Below the pieces are notes generated by a model. That model did not search any database. It had not been told where the DNA came from and saw nothing but the letters and a program-made list of their open reading frames with translations. Of a DNA stretch of 64,000 bases, positions 17,950 to 26,902 are shown in pieces. The position numbers were made by a program, and so were the translations under genes. This DNA is from Anaerolineae bacterium (GTDB lineage Bacteria; Chloroflexota; Anaerolineae; Anaerolineales; Anaerolineaceae). The stretch is taken from the NCBI GenBank assembly GCA_013178295.1, contig JABLWW010000017.1, positions 62,001-126,000 of the forward strand, given 5' to 3'. Position 1 is the first letter of the stretch, and each line of letters opens with the position of its first letter.

Positions 17950-18366
17950 ATGGTATTCTCTGAAACAGTCCATTTTGATTCGTGCGGCGTTTGGTTTTCC
18001 CTTAATATTACGGAAATATTGCGCAGGGCTGTTGAACGTTCTAGAATACACAATGGTATTTTATTAGTCTTTTTTCAGCATACCACTGGCGGGGTAATTG
18101 TTGTTGAACATGAGGCTGGCTTTTTAGTAGATTTGGAAGATACACTTGAACGACTAATTCCAAGCAGTAGTAATTATTTGCATCATCTGCGCGGATATGA
18201 TGTCAATGGCGCAGCGCACGTGCGTACAGCGCTTGTTTCTCCCTATGCGGCTCTACCAGTTGTGAATGGTGATCTGGCGCTAGGTGAGTGGCAGGATGTG
18301 GTGGTCGTGGATATGCAGCCTGAACGCAAGCAACGCTCATTCCTTATTCAGGTGGTGGGTGAGTGA
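17950..18366 (+). CDS. YjbQ/UPF0047 family protein
   Basis: A 138-residue protein of the YjbQ family, reported to have weak thiamine-phosphate synthase activity; the true role is unsettled. The family signature is clear: FQHTTGGVIVVEHEAGFLVD near residues 41-60, YLHHLRGYDVNGAAHVRTAL near 78-97, and LALGEWQDVVVVD near 110-122. A gap of 93 bp separates it from the isomerase. Its last bases overlap the GTG start of the next gene, so the two are translationally coupled. Members often accompany sugar-acid and deoxyribose catabolic loci. Confidence 0.88.
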   Translation: MVFSETVHFDSCGVWFSLNITEILRRAVERSRIHNGILLVFFQHTTGGVIVVEHEAGFLVDLEDTLERLIPSSSNYLHHLRGYDVNGAAHVRTALVSPYAALPVVNGDLALGEWQDVVVVDMQPERKQRSFLIQVVGE

Positions 18367-19001
18367 TCTCTGCAAAAGCGATTGACCTCTTCTTTTTTAT
18401 GGCAGGCGGCGTGATACTGCCGCACATTACAACTGTCATACAGGAAGTTTTGTGCAAACATGGTCTCTTACTCAATGATCAACAGCGTTTGGCGTTGCAA
18501 GACCTGGAACAAGCTCTTTTTATCGGAGAACTAACTCCTTACAGCTTTCTGAAACGTGCCGGAGCACTGAGTTTGCCGGCTATCGAGAGCGCGCAACTTC
18601 TGGAGGGCATTCTGCGCACTGTTCATGCGGATGAAGACACATTACAGGTCGCTGACGCATTGCGAAAGAGAGGCTATACACTGTATCTGGTTTCGGAATA
18701 TCCACCGGAGTGGCTGGAGCAAATCGCCAGCCATGTTGCAGCCTTGCGGCTGTTGTTCTCATCGAACCGACTTGTGTTCACATCCTCTCTCAAACTTAAG
18801 GATATCTATGGGGATATTTTCTCTGTGCTTCGTAGCAATGGGCAAATTGTACCTGGTAAAACTCTTTGGATAGATGCGCACCCATGGCGTACCTCGGCTG
18901 CTATACGACGAGGGATTGATGCCATCATTTACGTGGATTCGCGCCGTTTGCGTCGCGAATTGGCGTTGCGACAGCTTGTAACAAATAGTACTTCGTCTTG
19001 A
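18363..19001 (+). CDS. HAD-superfamily-like protein lacking the nucleophile Asp
   Basis: A 212-residue protein with HAD-hydrolase layout: a helical cap after the first strand, then LYLVSEYPPEWL where motif II would be, SSLKLKDIYGDIF with the motif III Lys, and LWIDAHPWRTSAAIRRG where motif IV is expected. Motif I, usually FDxGG, reads FFFMAGG, so the nucleophilic Asp is absent. It starts with GTG inside the yjbQ stop codon. A weak AT-rich hairpin with a T-run (19015-19037) may end the transcript. It may be a sugar-phosphatase relative that lost catalysis. Confidence 0.7.
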   Translation: MISAKAIDLFFFMAGGVILPHITTVIQEVLCKHGLLLNDQQRLALQDLEQALFIGELTPYSFLKRAGALSLPAIESAQLLEGILRTVHADEDTLQVADALRKRGYTLYLVSEYPPEWLEQIASHVAALRLLFSSNRLVFTSSLKLKDIYGDIFSVLRSNGQIVPGKTLWIDAHPWRTSAAIRRGIDAIIYVDSRRLRRELALRQLVTNSTSS

Positions 19002-19047
19002 TACTTTGGGATTTGTTAAGTGATTAACTTTTGTTTTATAGGGATGG

Positions 19048-19782
19048 CTACTGTAAGATAAGCGCCTGCCCAACCAGAATAACAGCGCCCGCAGCGCCCG
19101 GCAAGATAGCCAAATGGTGAAAGCGCCCCGCGTGGCGGGCGAGCAGCGAAAAACCAAATCCGTTCCATTCCCACACCGCCAGCGTGCGCGCGGGGAGAAG
19201 AGCAGGGTCTTTGTATTCCCCTTCGAGCACTACCAGTTCCTGCTGCCCGTCGCTGTCCAGGTCAGCGGCGTGGAAGGCGCGCAGCGGACGGGCAAGCGCC
19301 GACCCCGCCCATAATTCGCCGTAGCGTTTCCCGTTCCAGCCGATGAGGATCAGATGACAGCTTAACCCCTCCTGGTCATGAAAACCGGCAATCCGCCCGC
19401 CGTGCGGCAGGTAGCGGTCAATTGGCCAGGGGGAAAAGCGCCGCCAGACGAGCAAAGCGGCTTCAGGGGTGCCATCGCGGTTGAGATCGGTCAGCCCAGC
19501 CTGCTGCACCCGCCATTCGGGCGGGCTTTGCCACACAACCGCGGCTGAGGGCGTTTGGATGCTCACCTGCCCGTGGTGCAGGCTGAGGCATTCCACACTG
19601 CCGTCGGTGTTCAGGTCAGCGCACGGTTGCGGTGGGGGGACAGGCATGCCATTGGAGACCGCTGCAATGCCCGCCAGCGGGGTGAGCGCCTCATTGGCAT
19701 ACTTCCACCCCTGCACCCGCGGCGGGGCGTTGAGCATCAGTGCCAGCAGGGAAATAATGATAAGGGCGATTCTGGATCGCAT
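19048..19782 (-). CDS. Exported protein with FG-GAP/VCBS-like calcium motifs
   Basis: A 244-residue hypothetical protein. Residues 1-25 look like a signal peptide (RSRIALIIISLLALMLNAPP). Three motifs of the DxNxDG kind, ADLNTDGSVE, TDLNRDGTPEA and ADLDSDGQQE, are spaced through the chain, typical of beta-propeller FG-GAP/VCBS repeats that bind calcium in exported proteins. ATG 19782 is preferred to TTG 19794. It converges with the HAD-like gene across 46 bp. No function can be assigned; it may sense or bind a surface partner. Confidence 0.65.
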   Translation of the reverse strand: MRSRIALIIISLLALMLNAPPRVQGWKYANEALTPLAGIAAVSNGMPVPPPQPCADLNTDGSVECLSLHHGQVSIQTPSAAVVWQSPPEWRVQQAGLTDLNRDGTPEAALLVWRRFSPWPIDRYLPHGGRIAGFHDQEGLSCHLILIGWNGKRYGELWAGSALARPLRAFHAADLDSDGQQELVVLEGEYKDPALLPARTLAVWEWNGFGFSLLARHAGRFHHLAILPGAAGAVILVGQALILQ

Positions 19783-19837
19783 ACCGTCTCGCAATGTATT
19801 TTTGACCGCACTGATCCTTATGCCGATTTGTTAGTTT

Positions 19838-20284
19838 TTATTCGAGAGGCTTCATTTCTCCTACGTGGTGCAGCCAATCCACATTTGCATCTTTGAGCGC
19901 ATTTATCAGTCGGTTATCTGCCGTCCAAAAATGACATTCAAGGGTTTGCGCCAATGCAAGATAGTAAGCATCATACGCAGAGGCACGTTTCAATCTCTTT
20001 GCCCATTGAAAGGCGGCAATGTTATGCTCCTCGTCTGGAATAAATAGCTGAACTCCGAGGGCGTTGATAATGCCCAGAGCAAGCAGCGCCTCCGCTTCTG
20101 TGATTTGTTTGAAATGAACCGCTTTGGTAATTGCAGAAGTGGTTTCATACGCCCAAAGCATCGGAGCGGCTGGCTTCAGATTTGAAAAACCGGCAATGCA
20201 TGCCTGGCAATGTCGCTGGAGCGGATTGGGCAGAATAGCCTTGATCACCACACTTGCATCCAGGACGACCCATGCAAGCTTCAC
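19838..20284 (-). CDS. PIN-domain toxin, VapC-like
   Basis: A 148-residue PIN ribonuclease. Acidic residues that hold the metal are visible: Asp in VVLDASVVIKA near residue 9, Glu in YETTSAI near 47, Asp in SAYDAYYLALA near 104 and Asp in FWTADNRLINAL near 122. The start overlaps the antitoxin stop by 4 bp, the normal order for antitoxin then toxin. The RNA target is unknown. All catalytic positions are present, so it is likely active when free. Confidence 0.9.
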   Translation of the reverse strand: MKLAWVVLDASVVIKAILPNPLQRHCQACIAGFSNLKPAAPMLWAYETTSAITKAVHFKQITEAEALLALGIINALGVQLFIPDEEHNIAAFQWAKRLKRASAYDAYYLALAQTLECHFWTADNRLINALKDANVDWLHHVGEMKPLE

Positions 20285-20574
20285 CGTTCCTCCAGGTCGT
20301 GGCGGGAAGCATCCAGGATGTGATCAACATCTACCATCTTACCCCGGCGTTTTGTGATCTGGTTGGAGAGTTTTTGCGTTTCTTCGAGCCACTGAGCGAT
20401 GCTGGTGGAGCGGTTTTCGCTTCTTACGAGACGCTCGTAGTCTTCCATGCTGATAAGCGCTGCTTTGGGTTTGCCGCGCGATGTCAGAATGATTCTCTCC
20501 CCAGCATAACTGACGCGATTGACAAGTTCTGAAATATCGCGTTTGATTTGACCGATACTAACCTGAGTGATCAA
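20281..20574 (-). CDS. Antitoxin, Phd/YefM type
   Basis: A 97-residue antitoxin. The start is a TTG at 20574 with AAAGGAGG six bases upstream; the frame extends further but has no ribosome site. The N-terminal DNA-binding segment reads QIKRDISELVNRVSYAGERI, followed by ILTSRGKPKAALISMEDYERL, which is the Phd/YefM pattern. The C-terminal tail should wrap the PIN toxin encoded next. A perfect inverted repeat covers the leader and ribosome site and is a likely site of autorepression. Confidence 0.88.
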   Translation of the reverse strand: MITQVSIGQIKRDISELVNRVSYAGERIILTSRGKPKAALISMEDYERLVRSENRSTSIAQWLEETQKLSNQITKRRGKMVDVDHILDASRHDLEER

Positions 20575-20586
20575 GAAATACCTCCT

Positions 20587-20613
20587 TTGCAATATCCTGA
20601 TATTGCAATTATA
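20587..20613 (-). promoter_or_regulatory. Toxin-antitoxin operator and -10 region
   Basis: TTGCAATATC (20587-20596) and GATATTGCAA (20599-20608) are perfect inverted arms around 2 bp. TATAAT reads on the minus strand at 20613-20608. The repeat thus covers the start of transcription and reaches into the AAAGGAGG ribosome site at 20588-20581. Confidence 0.65.
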
Positions 20614-20672
20614 CATCAACAATCAACACCTCACATCAAACCCGACAGGCTTTTACTCGGCTCTTTGTTCGG

Positions 20673-22448
20673 TCAGGCTTGATGAACCACCTTCCCGCCT
20701 ACAAGGGTCATATACATGGGCGGCATATTGAAGAGTTCGCCGGGCGTCATGCCTTCGGGGTCTTGCTGCCAGACAGCCAGGTCGGCGTATTTTCCCGGCT
20801 CGATGCTGCCTTTGAGGTGTTCTTCGTGGGCTGCGTAGGCTGCTTCGTAGGTGTGCGCCCGCAGCGCTTCCATGAAGGTCAGCGCCTGATCGCTTCCAAT
20901 GACCTGTTTGGTATACGCCATGCGGTTCATGGCACCCGCCAGGGTGGCGCAGGGCGCGTACCATGGACAGCTGGGGGCATCCGACCCAATGGAGAGATGC
21001 ACCCCGCTTTCCAGCCACTCGCGGGTGGGGATGATGCGCTCTGCTCTATGCTCGCCAAAAATCTGAATAAACCCGCTACCAAAAATGTAGAGAAACTGCG
21101 GGTTGGTGTGGATCAGGATGCCCAAATCTTTTATCCGCTGGGTCGCCTGGGGGGTGGTCAGCACGGCGTGCTCAATGCGGTGACGCGGGTCGGGGCGCGG
21201 GTTGGCGTTCATGGCTGCCTCATAGGCGTCAATGGTTAGATCAACCGCAGCGTCGCCAACGCAGTGTACGGAAATCTGCCCCCCAGAATCATGCAGGGCG
21301 CGGATGGTCTGTTGATAGATGTCCGCTTCCCAGGTAGTCTTTGTCCATGCCACCCCGTTGTGTTTTTCGTGACAGAAGGCAGTCAAACCTGAACCGTCTA
21401 TCAGGATTTTGTAACCGGCAAAGCGGGTGAGGGCATCTTCGTAATAGTCTATTTTTGCAAGGTTTTGCAGATTCTGCTGATATTCCAGCGTGTAATACAG
21501 CGTGCTGCGCAGGTACATCTGCCCGTTTTTGGCAAGCTCCTGATAGATACGGATGGTTTTCAGGTCGCGAATGTTGTTGTCATGGAAGCTGGTCATGCCC
21601 GTTGCCGCCATCAGAGGCTGCACCGTCAGGATGCCGTCGCGTGTCATCTCCTCGGTGATGGGTGGGGTAGCCTTGCGCAGGATATCCATAGCAACATGGT
21701 TGAAAAAGACGCCGGTGGGTTCGCCGTTTTTATCTTTTTCGATGATGCCCCCCGCCGGGCTTTGGGTCGAGGCGTTCACACCCGCAAGCTGCAGGGCGGC
21801 AGAGTTTGCTACCCCGTAGTGCCCGCTGATCTGCATGATAAAGACCGGGTTATCCGCCGAGACCGCATCCAGGTCGTAACGGTCGGGAATGGGCTTATCT
21901 CTCAGCGCCATGTAATACCCCTGTATCCACTCGCCCGGAGCGCTTTTTTTGACCAGTTCTGCCAGCGCTTTTTGCAGCGACTGCACATCCACCACCTCTG
22001 GCGGGATGAGGGGCATGAAGTAAACATTGTTCAGCCCTACGGCGCGCAGATGGATATGTGCGTCAATCAGCCCCGGTGTGATCACCCGTCCGCCAACATC
22101 CACACGTTGGGTGTTCTCCCCTGCCGTGGCGAGTACCTCCTGGTCGCTGCCCACTTTTTGGATGACGCTGTCTTTAATGGCAATTGCCTGGGCGATGCTG
22201 TCGCGCGCATCTACCGTGAGCACTTTGGCGTTGTGCAGGATCATATCCGGGACGGCATCGCCTGCCGGGGGCAGCAGGGTGATGTGCGGAACAAGCGGCG
22301 CGGCTGGCGTTGCCTGTAGCGGCGGCGCTTGAGGAGACGGGCTTAGTTTTTGCTCCTGGCGGCATCCAATGACTAGTCCAAGCAGGGCAGTGGACACGCC
22401 AGTGATAAATTTTCTGCGGCTCATCTTCTGGGAAAACAATCTGTTCAT
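20673..22448 (-). CDS. Exported amidohydrolase, YtcJ-like, with Tat lipoprotein signal
   Basis: A 591-residue metal-dependent hydrolase of the amidohydrolase_3 class. ATG 22448 follows AAGGAG. The leader contains SRRKFITGVSTALLGLVIGC: a twin-arginine motif followed by a lipobox, so the folded enzyme is probably exported by Tat and lipid-anchored. Metal-site marks are DAHIHL near residue 130, SVHCVGDAAVDL, RHRIEHAVL and SIGSDAP. Substrates of this family are varied and cannot be read here. It follows larC by 89 bp on the same strand, perhaps as a late operon member. Confidence 0.86.
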   Translation of the reverse strand: MNRLFSQKMSRRKFITGVSTALLGLVIGCRQEQKLSPSPQAPPLQATPAAPLVPHITLLPPAGDAVPDMILHNAKVLTVDARDSIAQAIAIKDSVIQKVGSDQEVLATAGENTQRVDVGGRVITPGLIDAHIHLRAVGLNNVYFMPLIPPEVVDVQSLQKALAELVKKSAPGEWIQGYYMALRDKPIPDRYDLDAVSADNPVFIMQISGHYGVANSAALQLAGVNASTQSPAGGIIEKDKNGEPTGVFFNHVAMDILRKATPPITEEMTRDGILTVQPLMAATGMTSFHDNNIRDLKTIRIYQELAKNGQMYLRSTLYYTLEYQQNLQNLAKIDYYEDALTRFAGYKILIDGSGLTAFCHEKHNGVAWTKTTWEADIYQQTIRALHDSGGQISVHCVGDAAVDLTIDAYEAAMNANPRPDPRHRIEHAVLTTPQATQRIKDLGILIHTNPQFLYIFGSGFIQIFGEHRAERIIPTREWLESGVHLSIGSDAPSCPWYAPCATLAGAMNRMAYTKQVIGSDQALTFMEALRAHTYEAAYAAHEEHLKGSIEPGKYADLAVWQQDPEGMTPGELFNMPPMYMTLVGGKVVHQA

Positions 22449-22537
22449 GGGAATCTCCTTACAATTCACCGTAAACGCCTATCAAACCCCCTTTGTCATC
22501 ATTATACGGCAAATTCTACAGGAAGGATCCCCCCAAT

Positions 22538-23761
22538 TTATCTTGCTGTGGGCGGCACGGCATCGAACATGCACGTATGGGCTTGCAGCATGGCTTCTTG
22601 CATCACCTGCGTCAGCGGCACCTGATGCTGTTCGGCAGCCCTGACACAGGCATCATATTCCGGCGCTGCCTGTACCACTTTGCCGTCAATGATCTTGAGC
22701 TTGAGCGGGATTTCTCCGAAGCGCGTGGCGACAGTGCACACCTGGCGCTGGGCTTCACGGCGGCGCAGAGCGGTGATGCGCACCCCCAGCGTGCTGGTCT
22801 CGCGCAGCAAGATGCCGCTGAGTGTCTCCTCATCTTCACTGCGGGCGATGACCGAGATACGGGTTGCCGGGCGGTTCTTCTTCATGTAAATAGGGGTGAA
22901 ATAGACATCCAGCGCCCCGGTTTGCAGAAGGCGCGTCATGGTATGCCCCAGCACCTGCGGGTTCATATCATCTACATTGGTTTCGATTTCCACATGCGTC
23001 TGACACATCTCTGCCACATCGCCGATCAGCACCCGCAAGATATTTGGCCAGGGCAGATCGCGTTTGCCGCTGCCCGTACCGGTGCGCAGCAGGCGCATTT
23101 CAGGCTGTTCAAAGGTTGCCAGCGCAGCCAGAATCGCCGCCCCGGTGGGGGTTACCAGTTCGACAGTGGCGTTGCATGCCCGCAGCGGCGCCTGTGCCAT
23201 GCGCATCAACTCCAGCGCGGCCGGGGCGGGAATGGGCAGCGTCCCGTGCTGTGTGTGCACTTCCCCGCTGCCCAGCGGCAGGGGAGAGGCATACACCGCC
23301 TGAACGTCAAAGTATTCCAGCCCGACCGCCGCGCCGACAATATCCAGGATTGAATCTACCGCCCCTACCTCGTGGAAATGCACCTCGTCGGGCGTTACGC
23401 CGTGCACTTTGGCTTCTGCCTGCGCCAGCTTTTCAAAGATTGTCAGGCTGGTCTGCTGCACCCTGGATGAGAGTGTGCTTGCCTGTATGAGGGCGCGGAT
23501 GTCGCTCAGCCCGCGCTGGTGCGCGTGGTGGTCATGCGCGGCGTGGTCGTGTTCCCCGTGTGGATGGATGTAAAGCTCCAGCAGCGCAGCCTGCAATGCG
23601 CCGCGCTGCACCTTGCGCACGTCAAGCCCCTCGAATTCATCCAGCCCCAGCTTGCGTAGCTGCTCGGTCAGATAATCGGGCGGGAGACCGGCATCCAGCA
23701 GCGCAGCGAGGAACATATCGCCGCTGATTCCGGAGAAACAATCGCAGTAGAGGATGGTCAT
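22538..23761 (-). CDS. larC: Nickel-pincer cofactor biosynthesis protein LarC
   Basis: A 407-residue LarC, the enzyme that inserts nickel into the dithio-pyridinium mononucleotide using CTP. It begins with MTILYCDCFSGISGDMFLAALL, the family signature, and has a His-rich stretch HPHGEHDHAAHDHHAHQRG near residues 67-85 suited to nickel. Unlike the Lactobacillus larC, which needs a frameshift, this one is a single open frame. Its start overlaps the larE stop as ATGA. It completes the larB-larE-larC set encoded downstream of the nickel-type importer. Confidence 0.93.
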   Translation of the reverse strand: MTILYCDCFSGISGDMFLAALLDAGLPPDYLTEQLRKLGLDEFEGLDVRKVQRGALQAALLELYIHPHGEHDHAAHDHHAHQRGLSDIRALIQASTLSSRVQQTSLTIFEKLAQAEAKVHGVTPDEVHFHEVGAVDSILDIVGAAVGLEYFDVQAVYASPLPLGSGEVHTQHGTLPIPAPAALELMRMAQAPLRACNATVELVTPTGAAILAALATFEQPEMRLLRTGTGSGKRDLPWPNILRVLIGDVAEMCQTHVEIETNVDDMNPQVLGHTMTRLLQTGALDVYFTPIYMKKNRPATRISVIARSEDEETLSGILLRETSTLGVRITALRRREAQRQVCTVATRFGEIPLKLKIIDGKVVQAAPEYDACVRAAEQHQVPLTQVMQEAMLQAHTCMFDAVPPTAR

Positions 23762-24612
23762 GTGGCGCTTCTTTGGTCGTAGCTTCCCTGCTGGTAGCCG
23801 TGCAGGTCAAGGCTGATGTGAACAAACCCTAATTTCTGCAGATGGGCGGCAACTTCCGCACGTTGTGCCAGCAGGGCGGGCATCTCTTCGGGGGGTATCT
23901 CGATGCGGGCGGATCGCTGTTGAGAGCGCACACGCACCACCGCAAACCCCATCTGTCGCAGAAAATCTTCTGCCTGGGCAACGCGTTGCAGATCGGCAGG
24001 CTCCAGCGTCTCGCCGTAGGGAAAGCGCGTTGCCAGGCAGGGCGTGGCGGGCAAATCCCACAGACTCAAACCGAAGAAGCGGGCAATCTGACGGATTTCG
24101 CTTTTGTGCAGCCCGTTTTCTGCCAGCGGGGAGCGGGTGGCGCTTTCCTGCACCGCGCGCCGCCCCGGGCGGTGTTCGTTTTCATCATCCTTATTCTGTC
24201 CCTCAATCACAGCAGCATAACCTTTCTCTTTTGCCAGCCGGTGCAGATGATTCAGCATGGTTTTTTTACAGTAATAGCAGCGCTCGGGTGTGTTGTTGCG
24301 CACTTGAGGTTCATTGAGGGTGTCCAGCGGCAGGATGAGGTGGGGGAACCCTATCTGGCGGGCAAAGACGGCGGCGTTTTCAATCTGGCTGGCGGATTCT
24401 AGTTCGGAGCGCAGGGTTACCGCCAGCATACGGCTGCCGAGCGCATGGTGGGCGGCAAAAGCCAGCAGACCGCTATCCACCCCGCCGGAATAAGCCACGA
24501 TGGCGCTTCCCAGCCTCTGCAGGTCGGCGAGCAGCGCCTGCCATTTGTGCGCCAGTGGCGGAGGGAGCAGGCTGTCATCCGCAGACGTGGAGATGGGTTT
24601 ATCCGCTTTCAT
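23758..24612 (-). CDS. larE: Sulfur insertase LarE (ATP-dependent)
   Basis: A 284-residue PP-loop protein that adds sulfur to the nicotinate-derived precursor. The AMP-forming loop SGGVDSGLLAF is near residues 44-54, and the sacrificial-Cys type segment ATPCLATRFPYGE is near 189-201. ATG 24612 overlaps the larB stop and is preferred to an upstream codon in the same frame. A pair of Cys (ERCYYCKK near 110) may mark sulfur handling. It lies between larB and larC, all coupled by 4-bp overlaps. Confidence 0.92.
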   Translation of the reverse strand: MKADKPISTSADDSLLPPPLAHKWQALLADLQRLGSAIVAYSGGVDSGLLAFAAHHALGSRMLAVTLRSELESASQIENAAVFARQIGFPHLILPLDTLNEPQVRNNTPERCYYCKKTMLNHLHRLAKEKGYAAVIEGQNKDDENEHRPGRRAVQESATRSPLAENGLHKSEIRQIARFFGLSLWDLPATPCLATRFPYGETLEPADLQRVAQAEDFLRQMGFAVVRVRSQQRSARIEIPPEEMPALLAQRAEVAAHLQKLGFVHISLDLHGYQQGSYDQRSAT

Positions 24613-25376
24613 CTCGCCGCGCTTCCCATGCGGTTGATTTTTGCCGCCAGGCAACCGGCGCCAAAACCGTTGTCAATGTTGACTACCGCCACGCCGCTGG
24701 CGCAGCTATTGAGCATTGCCAGCAGAGCAGCCAGCCCGTTGAAGCTGGCGCCGTATCCCACGCTGGTAGGGACGGCGATGACGGGGGCGCGCACCAGCCC
24801 GCCTACCACGCTTGGCAGGGCGCCTTCCATCCCGGCAACGACAATGAGGACGCGCGCTTTTTGCAGCGCCGTGAGGTGGTACAGCAAACGGTGCAGCCCG
24901 GCGACGCCCACATCATAAATGCGTTCAACCTGGTTGCCCATCAATTCAGAGGTGATGGCAGCCTCTTCGGCGACGGGGATATCGGCGCTGCCTGCAGTCA
25001 GCACCAGGATGCCCTTGCGTTTTTTGCGCTGTGGGTTTTTATCCAGATACAACACCCGCGCCAGTTGATGATATATTGCTTCTTCGGGCAGCCGCTGGCG
25101 AATCTGTGCATACACCTCGGCGCTCAAACGGGTTGCCAGCACCTGGTCGCTCTTTTCTGCCATGTGCGCAAAAATCTCTGCCACCTGGTCGGGCGTCTTG
25201 CCCTGGGCAAGGATGACTTCTGGGATGCCTGTCCGCAGGGCGCGGTGATGGTCGAGACGAGCGTAGTCTTCGATTGGCTGCAACGGCAGGGAAGCAATCC
25301 GCTCGAAGGCTTCTTCGATGGGGAGATGCCCCTCTCTGACCTGCTCCAATAGTCTTTTTAGCTGCTCTGCCTGCAT
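24609..25376 (-). CDS. larB: Nicotinate dinucleotide carboxylase/hydrolase LarB
   Basis: A 255-residue LarB that carboxylates and hydrolyses nicotinic acid adenine dinucleotide, the first cofactor step. The C-terminal half resembles PurE (AIR carboxylase): LTAGSADIPVAEEA, GMEGALPSVVGGL and VPTSVGYGASFNGLAALLAM. ATG 25376 is chosen over TTG 25400. It begins 30 bp after the importer ATPase gene and overlaps larE, so import and cofactor assembly are probably one transcript. Confidence 0.93.
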   Translation of the reverse strand: MQAEQLKRLLEQVREGHLPIEEAFERIASLPLQPIEDYARLDHHRALRTGIPEVILAQGKTPDQVAEIFAHMAEKSDQVLATRLSAEVYAQIRQRLPEEAIYHQLARVLYLDKNPQRKKRKGILVLTAGSADIPVAEEAAITSELMGNQVERIYDVGVAGLHRLLYHLTALQKARVLIVVAGMEGALPSVVGGLVRAPVIAVPTSVGYGASFNGLAALLAMLNSCASGVAVVNIDNGFGAGCLAAKINRMGSAAR

Positions 25377-25406
25377 GGATTGTGCTCTTATTCGGGTCAA
25401 ATCAGC

Positions 25407-26111
25407 TCAGCGCAGACCGTTCTGGTAGAGGAATTGCTCGTCATGCAATAGCGCTGCGGTAGGTTGATCGGCGGTAATTTTACCCTGATTGAGAACAATC
25501 GAGCGGGTGGTGAGGCGGCTGACAAAATCCAGGTCGTGGGTGGCAATTAGCATGGTCTGCGGCAGACTGGATAGCAGTTCCAGCAGTTCGCGGCGGGCGC
25601 GCGGGTCAAGCCCGGAGGTGGGTTCGTCAAAAACCAGCACGGAGGGCTGCATGGAGAGAACGGTGGCAATGGCGACACGCTTTTTCTCGCCGCCGCTAAG
25701 ATGAAAGGGATGGCGGCGGGCGAAAGCCTGCATCCCCACCGCTTGCAACGCCTGGTTGACGCGCTGTTCGATTTCGTCTCCGTTGAGCCCCTGGTAGTAT
25801 GGTCCATAAGCGACATCTTCATAGACGCTGGGCGAAAACAGCTGGTCATCGGGGTTCTGGAAAATGACTCCCACCCTGGCGCGGATCAGCGGCAGATTGT
25901 GGTCGTTGAGTTCCATCCCGCAAACGCGGATTCTGCCCTCAGCGCGCAAGATGCCGTTGAGCGCCAGCAGCAGAGTGGACTTTCCGGCGCCGTTGGCGCC
26001 CAGCAGGGCAACTTTTTCGCCCGCGTGCAAATGGAACGACACATCTTGGAGGGCGAGATGCCCATCCGGATAGCGGAAGGAGACGGCGCTGGCTTCGATG
26101 ATTGGCAGCAT
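25407..26111 (-). CDS. cbiO: Energy-coupling-factor type metal ABC ATPase CbiO
   Basis: A 234-residue ATPase. ATG 26111 overlaps the cbiQ stop; the upstream part of the frame (to 26336) is only a shadow of cbiQ. Walker A LLGANGAGKST is near residue 37, signature LSGGEKKRVAIAT near 138 and Walker B LVFDEPTSGLD near 160. In company with cbiM, cbiQ and the lar genes it most likely drives nickel uptake; cobalt is the alternative for this family. Confidence 0.92.
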   Translation of the reverse strand: MLPIIEASAVSFRYPDGHLALQDVSFHLHAGEKVALLGANGAGKSTLLLALNGILRAEGRIRVCGMELNDHNLPLIRARVGVIFQNPDDQLFSPSVYEDVAYGPYYQGLNGDEIEQRVNQALQAVGMQAFARRHPFHLSGGEKKRVAIATVLSMQPSVLVFDEPTSGLDPRARRELLELLSSLPQTMLIATHDLDFVSRLTTRSIVLNQGKITADQPTAALLHDEQFLYQNGLR

Positions 26112-26902
26112 CAGCTTTCCCCAATCAAGATGCCCGTCAGCAGAATCAGCAGGTTGGCGGCGATCCCCAGGATAATAACCCCGCGCTGGGCAGCGGAGAG
26201 GGGTGCGGCTTGGGTGAAAGGCGGTTTGCCGTTGTAACCGCGCGCACACATGGCGGCGTATACCCGTTCGCTGCGTTCCAGAGAGCGCAGGAGGAGGTTG
26301 CCTGCCATCCCGCCGGTAACCTGTCCGCGCCACCACAGACTGCCCCCGGGTGGGCGCGGCGTTGGCATGGGCAGGCGGCTGCTGCGGCTCTGGCGGGCGT
26401 GCAACAAACGCAGGGCTTCTTCTTTCAAAATAACGAGGTAATGCGCCATCAGGCTCAAGATGACCACCAGCGTGCGCGGCACCCTCAGATGGTGCAGGGC
26501 GCGCAGCAGGTCAGGGGTAGGTGTTACAGCGGTGAGGATGATGGCAGCCTGCACCGAGATATAGGATTTGAGAGCAATGCTGACAAAGCGCTCAGCCCCC
26601 GCAGGGCTGAAAGGCAGACTCCACCCGCCTGCCAGTGGCAATTGCTGAATGGGCGGCGGTCCGGCAAAGATCAGCGGCAGGGCGGCGAGGATAAACGGCA
26701 GCGCCACAAGCGCGCGGCGCAGCACCATCATCACCCGTAGCTGGAAATAGACCGCGGCCGAGATCACCAGACTAAAGAAAAGGACATAAGCTGGCCAGCT
26801 TCCGTGCGGGGTGAACCCCAAAGCGAAAATCATCGCCAGGGTGAGGATGAGCTTCACCCTGGCGTCAGTATTCGGCTGTGGAAAATCCTTTGTCTGACTC
26901 AT
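26111..26902 (-). CDS. cbiQ: Energy-coupling-factor transmembrane protein CbiQ
   Basis: A 263-residue membrane protein with about five hydrophobic helices and the conserved C-terminal coupling helix [14 protein letters not shown] near residues 215-228 that docks on the ATPase. An Arg/Pro-rich loop ([13 protein letters not shown]) precedes it. It overlaps both its neighbours, cbiM and cbiO, by one to four bases. It is the T component of a group I ECF importer, here probably for nickel. Confidence 0.92.
   Translation of the reverse strand: MSQTKDFPQPNTDARVKLILTLAMIFALGFTPHGSWPAYVLFFSLVISAAVYFQLRVMMVLRRALVALPFILAALPLIFAGPPPIQQLPLAGGWSLPFSPAGAERFVSIALKSYISVQAAIILTAVTPTPDLLRALHHLRVPRTLVVILSLMAHYLVILKEEALRLLHARQSRSSRLPMPTPRPPGGSLWWRGQVTGGMAGNLLLRSLERSERVYAAMCARGYNGKPPFTQAAPLSAAQRGVIILGIAANLLILLTGILIGES

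Noticed and set aside
26112-26336. N-terminal extension of the cbiO frame
   Set aside because: It overlaps cbiQ and has no ABC-domain content; ATG 26111 gives the normal CbiO start and coupling.
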